Of a DNA stretch of 5,730 nucleotides, positions 1-5,730 are shown piece by piece (the stretch's first letter is position 1; each line of letters begins with the position of its first letter). The DNA comes from an uncultured Sulfurovum sp. Lineage in GTDB: Bacteria > Campylobacterota > Campylobacteria > Campylobacterales > Sulfurovaceae. Below the pieces are notes generated by a model. The model did no database searches and had not been told where the DNA came from. It saw nothing but the letters and a program-made list of their open reading frames with translations. Location of the stretch: contig CAMZNQ010000020.1 of assembly GCA_947313765.1 (NCBI GenBank), positions 1 to 5,730 of the forward strand, read 5' to 3'. The position numbers were made by a program, and so were the translations under genes.

Positions 1-1208
1 GAGCTATTTTAGCTTTTATCATCTCGATTGTTTGGATGCCCTCGGTGCTACTTTTGTTAAAAAAACCTATTAAACAGAGTATTATCGAAGAGCAAAAAAT
101 AAAAAAATCATGGGGTTATGGAGCGTTTATTATTAAAAATAATAAAAAAATTATATTGATAACCTCTCTAATATTTCTTATTTTAGGAATAGGACTATTT
201 AAAGTAAAAGTAGACTCAAATACTATTCGATATTTTGACAAAGAGGTAGAGATTCGTAAGAGTACAGAGTTTATGATGGAGAATCTAACAGGTCCAATGG
301 CTTACGAGATAGTAGTAGATTCTAAAAAAAATGGTGGCATAAAAGAGCCTAAGTTCATGAAGAGTGTAGAGAAGTTTTATGAAGATTTTCAATCTAAATT
401 TTCAGATGTTCAACATCTATCTTCTCTTATGGACATCATAAAACGCTTTAATAAAGTGGTTGATAACAAAGAGGAGATACCAAACACACGTAACCTCATA
501 GCTCAATATCTGCTTCTCTACTCCATGTCATTACCACAAGGAATGGAGATTAACGATAAGATGGACATAGATGAGCAGAAACTTAGAATTACAGGACAGG
601 TTAATATTGTTGATACTTCCAAAGATTTGGAGATGATAGCTTACATTGAAGATTGGTGGAAAAAGACAGAATACTCGGCAACAGTTGAGGGACAAACCTA
701 CATGTTTGCACACATGCAAAAAGATGTGACCGATACATTAATCTACTCACTATCCTTAGCTATCCTATTGGTGACCGTGGTAATGTTCTTTATTTTTAAG
801 AGAGTTAAACTCCTATGGGTCTTTATCTTGCCTAATATTTTACCTGTCATTTTAGTGGTAGGTCTCATGGGTTGGATAGGGATAAACATTGACATTGGTG
901 TTGCCATTGCAGGGGCTATCATCATTGGGGTGACTGTTGATGATACTATTCACTTTTTGGTTAAATATTTTGATGCACGAAAACAAGGGTTAAATATGGA
1001 AGAGACATTTGATGAGGTGCTAAAATATGCAGGAAAAGCCATTCTCTTCACCACAATCATCTTAACAGTAGCCTTTTCACTCTTTGCATTTTCAGAGTTT
1101 ACACCAAACCAAAACTTTGGGATTGTAACAGCATTCGCGTTGGTCATTGCTTTTGTTGTAGATTTACTACTACTTCCTGCCCTACTCTCTTTGGTGGATG
1201 GGGAGTAA
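1..1208 (+). CDS. RND/MMPL-superfamily exporter, C-terminal half (5' end outside window)
   Basis: This is the C-terminal half of a proton-driven inner-membrane exporter of the RND superfamily (predicted-exporter/MMPL type, COG1033-like); the substrate is unknown. The frame is open from position 3 to the left edge, and the residues before the Met codon at 36 (AILAFIISIVW) continue into a membrane helix. The ATG at 36 is therefore internal, and about 401 residues are visible. Counting from that Met: the last helix of the first bundle (to about residue 8), a basic cytoplasmic linker, helix 7 (about 39-56), a periplasmic domain (about 58-233), then helices 8-12 (about 234-386). GVTVDDTIHFL at 298-308 is the family's helix-10 motif; its Asp pair (302-303) is the likely proton-relay site. 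The paired first half must lie upstream. RND is clear; the COG1033-like subgroup is a judgement from the helix 9-10 sequence. The TAA at 1206-1208 overlaps the convergent regulator gene. Confidence 0.88.
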   Translation, partial: AILAFIISIVWMPSVLLLLKKPIKQSIIEEQKIKKSWGYGAFIIKNNKKIILITSLIFLILGIGLFKVKVDSNTIRYFDKEVEIRKSTEFMMENLTGPMAYEIVVDSKKNGGIKEPKFMKSVEKFYEDFQSKFSDVQHLSSLMDIIKRFNKVVDNKEEIPNTRNLIAQYLLLYSMSLPQGMEINDKMDIDEQKLRITGQVNIVDTSKDLEMIAYIEDWWKKTEYSATVEGQTYMFAHMQKDVTDTLIYSLSLAILLVTVVMFFIFKRVKLLWVFILPNILPVILVVGLMGWIGINIDIGVAIAGAIIIGVTVDDTIHFLVKYFDARKQGLNMEETFDEVLKYAGKAILFTTIILTVAFSLFAFSEFTPNQNFGIVTAFALVIAFVVDLLLLPALLSLVDGE

Positions 1209-1874
1209 AGGTTTGTCATTATCAGATAAAAGCTTCTCAATATCTTTAATATATATATCTTTACGTCTATTCTCAATGACATCTTCAGCTTCTAGCTCTT
1301 TGAGGTGTCGCTCTACAACATGGCGAACTGTTCCTATCAGTTTTGCTATCTCTGTTTTTGAGAGATTTTGAAGAAGTTGAAAGTGTTGAGGGTCTTGAGG
1401 ATTGATATTTTGAATGAGTAGTTTTGCCAATCTCTCTGAAGTGCTATATAGTGATAGGTCACTTGCTAACTCCTCGGTTTTACGAAGTTGTGAGGCTATG
1501 TAGGGGAAAAAGTGTCTATTGAAATCTTCATTATTTTTAAGCCAATCACGAACTTTAGCAATGGGGAGTTCTAAAAGTTCGGCTGACTCCAACACTTCAT
1601 AGAGTAGCTCATGGGGTTTTCCATCAAGGAGGATTAGAGTATCAAACATATCACCCTGACGGTAGATGTTTAGAGTCTGCTCTTTGGCTGTCTCCAAGTT
1701 CATCTGAAAAGCTTTAATTTTTCCACTAAGCATAATGTAAAAAAATGAGTGTAGACGGTCATCTACAAAAGGGGTTTCCCTCTTTTTTAAAGAGATTTTC
1801 TTTCCATACTCTAAAAACTCTTTCTCAAAACTCTTATCTAGCTCTTGGAAAATCTCTATATTATGAAACTTCAT
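1182..1874 (-). CDS. Crp/Fnr-family transcriptional regulator
   Basis: A 230-residue cytoplasmic DNA-binding regulator, the usual length for the family. Numbering from the ATG at 1874: an N-terminal cyclic-nucleotide-binding-like beta-barrel (about 9-115), a dimerisation helix (about 116-142), and a Crp-type winged helix-turn-helix (about 143-217) that opens with SERLAKLLI. The recognition segment is GTVRHVVERHLKELE. Arg184 and Arg189 match the DNA-contacting arginines of E. coli CRP, but the CRP glutamate position is His185. There is no cysteine, so it cannot bind an Fnr-type Fe-S cluster. The phosphate-binding cassette is degenerate (GDMFDT), with His-Glu where CRP has Arg-Ser, so cAMP binding is unlikely and the ligand is unknown. 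ATG is preferred; a TTG directly before it (1877) is the alternative. The gene follows leuS by 4 bases with no good Shine-Dalgarno, so it is probably translated by coupling from a leuS transcript. Its last 27 bases overlap the RND gene tail-to-tail. Regulated targets cannot be told from the sequence. Confidence 0.9.
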   Translation of the reverse strand: MKFHNIEIFQELDKSFEKEFLEYGKKISLKKRETPFVDDRLHSFFYIMLSGKIKAFQMNLETAKEQTLNIYRQGDMFDTLILLDGKPHELLYEVLESAELLELPIAKVRDWLKNNEDFNRHFFPYIASQLRKTEELASDLSLYSTSERLAKLLIQNINPQDPQHFQLLQNLSKTEIAKLIGTVRHVVERHLKELEAEDVIENRRKDIYIKDIEKLLSDNDKPLLPIHQRE

Positions 1875-1898
1875 CAATCTACTTTACAACTAGATTGA
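1874..1898 (-). promoter_or_regulatory. Inverted repeat at the leuS stop / regulator start
   Basis: Arms TCAATCTA and TAGATTGA are perfect 8-bp complements separated by 9 bases. Read on the minus strand, the downstream arm holds the leuS TAG stop, the alternative TTG start and the first base of the regulator ATG. As RNA it could form a hairpin that hides the start of the regulator until ribosomes finish leuS. As DNA it could be a protein-binding dyad, but it does not match the TTGAT-N4-ATCAA (FNR) or TGTGA-N6-TCACA (CRP) consensus. The repeat is seen directly; the role is inferred. Only two of the eight pairs are G-C, so an RNA stem would be of modest strength. Confidence 0.45.
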
Positions 1899-4320
1899 CC
1901 ATCTTATTTGGAACTAAAATCTCTTTAATAACACTCTTTCCCTCTAACCATTTAGGGGTACTCTCTTTTGCCATAGCAATAATCTCCTCTTTTGAAGCTC
2001 CTGCATCTACCTCTATTTCAGCTCTTCTTTTTCCATTTATTGCAACACCTAAAGTTATGGTATCTTGAACAAAAACCTCATCTAAGATTTCTATCTTACC
2101 TGATAAGTTTTTAGACTCAAAAAGTTCTTCTGAAAGTTCTGCACAAACATGGGGGATAATCGGTTCTAGTAGATGTGTAATAATATATAATCCCTCACTC
2201 CATACCTGCTCACTCTTCTGTTTGTCTAGTGCATTTAGTGCTTCCATACAACTTGCAATTAATGTATTGAATGCAAATGTTTTTTCATAAACATCTATAG
2301 ATTTTTTAAGTGCTTCATAAACTTTAAGTCTAGCTAACTTCTCCTCTTTAGATAAAGAGCTTTGGTCTATCTTTGGAAAACTATTGATAGTAACTTTTGT
2401 TCGTCTATCATAAAGCTTTTTAATAAATCTAAATGCACCCTCAACAGCACTATCGTTCCACTCTAACTCTTTTTGTGGTGGTGCTGTAAAGAGGATAAAT
2501 AGTCTAGCTGTATCTGCTCCATACTCTTCTATTATTGAATCAGGGTCAACTGTATTTCCTTTTGATTTTGACATTTTAGAACCATCCATAAGTACCATTC
2601 CTTGAGTTAATAGCTTCTCGAATGGCTCTTTTATCTTATCTATGAATCCTAAATCTCTTAAAGCTTTAGTAAAAAAACGTGCATAGAGTAGATGTAAAAT
2701 AGCATGTTCAATTCCACCAATATATTGGTCAACACCTAGCCAATAGTTAACATCCTCTTTATCTATTCCACAAGAGTTCCATCGCTTAGGGTCGGTAGCA
2801 TAACGGAACTGATACCAAGATGACTGTACAAAAGTATCTAGTGTATCTGTTTCACGATTAGCCTCTGACCCACACTTAGGACAGCTACACTTTGACCAAG
2901 TTGGATGATTGGCTAATGGATTTCCCTCTCCTGTTATCTCTACATCTTCAGGTAGAGCAATAGGTAGATTCTCGACCTTTTCAGGTACTAAACCACAAGC
3001 CTCACAATGGACAAAAGGAATAGGCGAACCCCAATAACGTTGACGGCTAATTCCCCAGTTTCTTAGTTTATAGTTAGTTGTACCTTTTCCAAGGTTTTTA
3101 TCTTCAAATAGTTTAATTATGGCTACTTTAGCTTCACTATTTTTAATACCATTAAGTTCATCAGAGTTGATAAGTACTCCATCTCCAGTATAGGCACTCC
3201 CCTCTTCTCCTCCCTCAATTACATATTTCATAGGAAGATTGTATTTAGTAGCAAACTCAAAATCACGCTCATCATGAGTAGGAACAGACATAACAGCCCC
3301 ACCACCATAAGATGCAAGAACAAAATTTGCTGCCCAAACAGGAATCTCTTCATCTGTTAGTGGGTGTATCACTTTTAACCCTAAATCGTAACCCTCTTTA
3401 TCTGCTTTTGCTCTTTCGACTTCGGTCATATTTCCCATAGCCGTAATTTTTTCTGCTATATCAACATCTAAGAGTTCATTTTTAATTAACTCTTTTACAA
3501 TGGGGTGTTCAGGTGCTAAAGCTGTATAGGTAACACCATAAACAGTATCTGGTCTAGTTGTAAATACATCAAAACCTTCAAATCTATTTTCTAGTCTATT
3601 TTTAGAATCAGTTGAGAATTTAAAACTAAACTCTAAACCTTGTGATTTACCTATCCAATTACTCTGCATAGCTAAAACTTGTGATGGCCATTTACCCTCT
3701 AAAATTTTTAAATCATCTAGTAGTTCATCTGCATATTTTCTAATATTTAGATAGTATCCATCCATCTCTTTTAGCTCAACTTCATTGTTACAACGCCAAC
3801 AACAACCCTCCTCTACCTGCTCATTTGCTAAAACAGTATGACACGATTCACACCAGTTTACAGTTGTTGATTCACGATAAAGTAACTTCTGCTCAAACAT
3901 CTTAATAACAAACTCCTGCTCCCACTTCGTATAAAGCTCATCACATGTTGCAAACTCACGAGTTTTAGAGAACGAAAGACCTAATGAGTTTAACTCTTTT
4001 CTCATATATGCAATGTTTGAGTATGTCCAATCTTTTGGATGTTTCCCATGTTTAATAGCTGCATTTTCAGCAGGCATTCCAAAGGCATCCCAACCTATTG
4101 GATGAAGTACATTATAGCCCTGTTTTCTATAGTAACGAGCCATTGCATCACCAATGGAATAGTTTCTCACATGTCCCATATGTAGACGACCACTAGGGAA
4201 AGGGAACATACTTAAAATATATTTTTTATCTAAACTTTTATCATCAAGAGGTTCAAAAGCCCCTTTTTCACTCCATATCGTCTGCCATTTTTTCTCTATA
4301 TCACTTGGACTATAACTCAT
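1879..4320 (-). CDS. leuS: Leucyl-tRNA synthetase
   Basis: A cytoplasmic class Ia aminoacyl-tRNA synthetase that charges tRNA-Leu with leucine using ATP and edits mischarged tRNA. All expected parts are present in 813 residues, somewhat shorter than the 860 of E. coli. The HIGH box is HMGH (47-50) in the [12 protein letters not shown] context. A zinc module follows with Cys157, Cys160, Cys174 and Cys177 (plus Cys173). The CP1 editing domain contains TTRPDT (254-259) and [17 protein letters not shown] with Asp350, the equivalent of the E. coli editing aspartate. A second Cys set (439, 442, 480, 483, plus 478) probably binds a second zinc. The catalytic loop KMSKS is at 582-586, followed by the anticodon-binding helical domain (about 620-740) and the small C-terminal tRNA-binding domain ending NKMVNLVVK. 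The start is supported by a strong GGTGGAG site 8 bases upstream and an extended -10 promoter. It is the first gene of a probable two-gene unit with the Crp/Fnr regulator and diverges from the lytic transglycosylase gene. Confidence 0.98.
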   Translation of the reverse strand: MSYSPSDIEKKWQTIWSEKGAFEPLDDKSLDKKYILSMFPFPSGRLHMGHVRNYSIGDAMARYYRKQGYNVLHPIGWDAFGMPAENAAIKHGKHPKDWTYSNIAYMRKELNSLGLSFSKTREFATCDELYTKWEQEFVIKMFEQKLLYRESTTVNWCESCHTVLANEQVEEGCCWRCNNEVELKEMDGYYLNIRKYADELLDDLKILEGKWPSQVLAMQSNWIGKSQGLEFSFKFSTDSKNRLENRFEGFDVFTTRPDTVYGVTYTALAPEHPIVKELIKNELLDVDIAEKITAMGNMTEVERAKADKEGYDLGLKVIHPLTDEEIPVWAANFVLASYGGGAVMSVPTHDERDFEFATKYNLPMKYVIEGGEEGSAYTGDGVLINSDELNGIKNSEAKVAIIKLFEDKNLGKGTTNYKLRNWGISRQRYWGSPIPFVHCEACGLVPEKVENLPIALPEDVEITGEGNPLANHPTWSKCSCPKCGSEANRETDTLDTFVQSSWYQFRYATDPKRWNSCGIDKEDVNYWLGVDQYIGGIEHAILHLLYARFFTKALRDLGFIDKIKEPFEKLLTQGMVLMDGSKMSKSKGNTVDPDSIIEEYGADTARLFILFTAPPQKELEWNDSAVEGAFRFIKKLYDRRTKVTINSFPKIDQSSLSKEEKLARLKVYEALKKSIDVYEKTFAFNTLIASCMEALNALDKQKSEQVWSEGLYIITHLLEPIIPHVCAELSEELFESKNLSGKIEILDEVFVQDTITLGVAINGKRRAEIEVDAGASKEEIIAMAKESTPKWLEGKSVIKEILVPNKMVNLVVK

Positions 4321-4328
4321 ACTTACTG

Positions 4329-4335
4329 CTCCACC
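4329..4335 (-). promoter_or_regulatory. Ribosome binding site of leuS
   Basis: GGTGGAG on the minus strand lies 8 bases before the leuS ATG at 4320. It is a strong Shine-Dalgarno match and fixes this start codon. By contrast, the regulator gene downstream has no comparable site. Confidence 0.8.
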
Positions 4336-4351
4336 ATATTAAATTGTACGA

Positions 4352-4380
4352 ATTATAACAGATTATGGGTTAGAAGATAA
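4352..4380 (-). promoter_or_regulatory. Probable sigma-70-type promoter of leuS
   Basis: On the minus strand TGTTATAAT gives a perfect TATAAT (4357 to 4352) with the extended -10 TG one base before it. The best -35 at 17-base spacing is TTATCT (4380 to 4375), a weak match to TTGACA. An A-rich run (complement of 4385-4396) lies further upstream, where an UP-like element would sit. Transcription would begin near 4345, leaving a leader of roughly 25 bases with no room for an attenuator or T-box. The extended -10 with a poor -35 fits the promoter style reported for Campylobacterota. Confidence 0.65.
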
Positions 4381-4399
4381 TGGCTTTTATTTTTTTGAA

Positions 4400-4430
4400 T
4401 TAAGAGTATTAATATCTATTTCATACTTAA
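4400..4430. repeat. Imperfect inverted repeat in the divergent promoter region
   Basis: TTAAGAGTAT (4400-4409) and ATACTTAA (4423-4430) are complementary except for a two-base bulge in the left arm. The repeat spans the -35 region of the rightward promoter. It could be an operator, but in sequence this AT-rich a chance match is quite possible. Confidence 0.25.
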
Positions 4431-4441
4431 GATAATATAAT
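4413..4441 (+). promoter_or_regulatory. Probable promoter of the lytic transglycosylase gene
   Basis: TATAAT at 4436-4441 is a perfect -10 hexamer, overlapped by a second candidate GATAAT at 4431-4436. At 17-base spacing the -35 position (4413-4418) reads TATCTA, which is poor; upstream sequence is T- and A-rich instead. The start of transcription would be near 4448, giving a leader of about 26 bases before the ATG at 4474. Confidence 0.55.
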
Positions 4442-4459
4442 GTTTTAAAATAACTTCTT

Positions 4460-4477
4460 ATGGAACAATCACAATGA
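4460..4477 (+). promoter_or_regulatory. Start region of the transglycosylase gene: weak SD inside a five-codon ORF
   Basis: The only Shine-Dalgarno-like bases before the ATG at 4474 are GGAA (4462-4465), 8 bases upstream. They lie inside a short reading frame, ATG at 4460 to TGA at 4475-4477 (M-E-Q-S-Q-stop). Its stop overlaps the real start as ATGA, the layout of translational coupling. The mini-ORF has no ribosome binding site of its own, so it may be coincidental. Confidence 0.3.
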
Positions 4478-5631
4478 CAATAGCTAAAATATCGACTCTA
4501 CTATCTTCAATTCTTTTGGTTACAGCATGTAGCACAAAAGAGAAGATTAAACCACATCAAGAGAATAATGTAACAAACCCATTAATGGCATCAATTCAAG
4601 CAGATACAAATAGGAGTAAAACTCCTAAGAGAGAGATAGTACCTCCCAAAAAAGATATAACTACTTCTCATAGAGATATTGGTCAAGATTTAAATGGAGA
4701 TTTTGCTGGAAACTATCAGCTCATAGAGTTTATTGATTATATGCACAACTATCATAAATTTACATACAAAAAGCTATATAGTTTATTTTCAAAAGCTAAA
4801 GATATTAATCAATTTGTTGAACCATATAAGATACCTAATAGTAGTGTTAATATTCAAAAAGGAAAATGGGATAGATATAAAAAGATGTTCATTTACGAAC
4901 GAAATATCCAAAGAGGTATTGAGTTTTGGAATCAATATGAAGATGTTTTAAATAGAGCCTATCAGAAATATGGTGTACCACCTGCCTATATTGTAGGAAT
5001 TATTGGTGTAGAGACAGCTTATGGAGTAAACTTTGGAAAAAAAAGAGTCATTGATGTACTTACATCAAAAGCAATGTTAGGAGATAGAAGAGCAGAGTTC
5101 TACACTAGACAGTTAGAGAAATTTTTAATTATGACACGTCAAGCAGGACTCAATCCATCAGAGCTTATGGGGTCAAATGCAGGGGCTATGGGGTATGGTC
5201 AATTTATTGCATCTTCATATTTGAATTTTGCTGTTGATTTTAATAATGATGGAGTAACTGATTTATGGAATGTCCAAGATGCTATTGGTTCAATTGCTAA
5301 CTACTTTGCACGAAATGGGTGGGATAGTTCAATTTCTGAAGTAGCTGTAAGAGCTAGATATAGGGGAAATCGTTTCAAACGTTTAGAGACGGGATACAAA
5401 ACAAAATATTCACAATATAAATTAAGAAAGAAGTATAAGATAACCCCACGCTCAAAATTACGTTATAAAGGCACTGTATCACTCATTAAATTACATAGAG
5501 CCTCGTATGATGAACTTTGGTTTGGTACGCATAACTTTAGAGTAATTACTACCTATAATCATAGTACATTTTACGGAATGGCTGTCCATACTTTAGGACA
5601 AACCGTTAAAAGAAGAAGAGAGGGTTATTAA
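4474..5631 (+). CDS. mltB: MltB-type lytic murein transglycosylase, lipoprotein
   Basis: A 385-residue enzyme (E. coli MltB has 361) that cleaves the MurNAc-GlcNAc bond of peptidoglycan, forming 1,6-anhydro-MurNAc, in the periplasm. The N-terminus is a lipoprotein signal peptide with lipobox VTAC and Cys19 as the lipidation site. Ser at +2 predicts outer-membrane anchoring under the enterobacterial Lol rule. A polar linker (about 20-75) leads to the SLT family 2 domain. GVPPAYIVGIIGVETAYG (167-184) carries the catalytic Glu180. GAMGYGQF (237-244) lines the active site. DFNNDGVTDLWN (255-266) with Asp269 matches the EF-hand-like calcium site of E. coli Slt35 (Asp255, Asn257, Asp259). YNHSTFYGMAVHTLGQ near the C-terminus is a further family signature. 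Residues 293-339 are strikingly basic: 18 Lys/Arg against one acidic residue. It is transcribed divergently from leuS and appears to be a single-gene unit, ending 10 bases before a convergent gene. Family assignment is firm; the exact paralogue is less so. Confidence 0.93.
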   Translation: MTIAKISTLLSSILLVTACSTKEKIKPHQENNVTNPLMASIQADTNRSKTPKREIVPPKKDITTSHRDIGQDLNGDFAGNYQLIEFIDYMHNYHKFTYKKLYSLFSKAKDINQFVEPYKIPNSSVNIQKGKWDRYKKMFIYERNIQRGIEFWNQYEDVLNRAYQKYGVPPAYIVGIIGVETAYGVNFGKKRVIDVLTSKAMLGDRRAEFYTRQLEKFLIMTRQAGLNPSELMGSNAGAMGYGQFIASSYLNFAVDFNNDGVTDLWNVQDAIGSIANYFARNGWDSSISEVAVRARYRGNRFKRLETGYKTKYSQYKLRKKYKITPRSKLRYKGTVSLIKLHRASYDELWFGTHNFRVITTYNHSTFYGMAVHTLGQTVKRRREGY

Positions 5632-5641
5632 GCCCTACTCC

Positions 5642-5730
5642 TTAAATCGTCCCTTGTTCATACATGGCACGTTGTTTCTCTCTCTCTTTTTCACGCTTTA
5701 ATGCAGCTGCCTCTTTTGCTCTAAAATCAG
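5642..5730 (-). CDS. C-terminal end of an unidentified charged protein (5' part outside window)
   Basis: An open minus-strand frame enters from the right edge and ends at a TAA (5644 to 5642), giving 28 residues that start DFRAKEAAALKREKEREKQR and finish AMYEQGTI. The Lys, Glu, Arg and Ala content is typical of a helical or coiled-coil tail, and both other minus-strand frames contain stops here. The stop lies 10 bases from the transglycosylase stop, so the two genes converge tightly. I do not recognise the protein from this tail, and with only 28 codons the call rests on composition and packing. Confidence 0.6.
   Translation of the reverse strand, partial: DFRAKEAAALKREKEREKQRAMYEQGTI

Noticed and set aside
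950..1282. Minus-strand open frame of 110 codons antisense to the RND gene
   Set aside because: It overlaps the conserved helix 10-12 region of the exporter and the end of the regulator gene in another frame, and its translation resembles no protein I know.
1745..2068. Plus-strand open frame of 107 codons across the leuS/regulator junction
   Set aside because: It is antisense to two well-supported genes, has no recognisable domain or ribosome binding site, and looks like a shadow of their codon usage.
4321..4345. T-box riboswitch or leader-peptide attenuator for leuS
   Set aside because: The leader predicted from the promoter is about 25 bases, too short for either, and contains no run of Leu codons or terminator hairpin.
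4385..4396. T-run as an intrinsic terminator on the plus strand
   Set aside because: No GC-rich stem precedes it; it is better explained as an A-rich upstream element of the leuS promoter on the other strand.
4733..4951. Plus-strand 72-codon frame inside mltB
   Set aside because: It lies wholly within the MltB coding region in another frame, with no start signals; the MltB frame has clear family motifs.
5621..5645. Possible bidirectional terminator between mltB and the convergent gene
   Set aside because: Two mutually exclusive short stems exist (AGGG/CCCT and TTAAG/CTTAA), each only 4-5 bp with 8-base loops, and no U-tract follows either on the matching strand.
5664..5730. Plus-strand ATG with an open frame to the right edge (MARCFSL...)
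   Set aside because: It has no ribosome binding site and only 22 codons, and it opposes a minus-strand frame whose composition looks more like real protein.

Overview
The window looks like ordinary chromosomal DNA from a low-GC Gram-negative bacterium. The signs are an AT-rich sequence, a lipoprotein lytic transglycosylase, an RND exporter, promoters with a good -10 and no clear -35, and a short (813-residue) LeuRS. A member of the Campylobacterota of the Sulfurimonas/Sulfurovum type is my best guess, but it is an inference from gene character and not a database match. I see no mobile element, CRISPR array, tRNA, rRNA or obviously transferred segment.

Layout: (1) Positions 1-1208, plus strand, hold the 3' half of an RND/MMPL-type exporter gene whose 5' end lies outside the window. 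(2) On the minus strand, leuS (leucyl-tRNA synthetase, 4320 to 1879) is followed after 4 bases by a Crp/Fnr-family regulator gene (1874 to 1182). The regulator gene runs 27 bases tail-to-tail into the end of the RND gene. (3) A 153-base divergent region (4321-4473) carries a strong extended -10 promoter and ribosome binding site for leuS, and a TATAAT promoter for the rightward gene. (4) On the plus strand, 4474-5631 encodes an MltB-type lytic murein transglycosylase lipoprotein. (5) From the right edge, the last 28 codons of a convergent minus-strand gene rich in Lys, Glu, Arg and Ala end at 5642.

Functionally this is a mix of housekeeping (translation, peptidoglycan remodelling, export) and one regulator. 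The most interesting place is the leuS/regulator junction. There the regulator has no evident Shine-Dalgarno, has tandem TTG-ATG start candidates, and lies in the 3' arm of a perfect 8-bp inverted repeat that also contains the leuS stop codon. This suggests that regulator synthesis is coupled to complete translation of leuS. The regulator lacks cysteines and the usual cAMP-binding Arg-Ser pair, so its signal is unknown. I found no convincing undescribed multi-gene system here.
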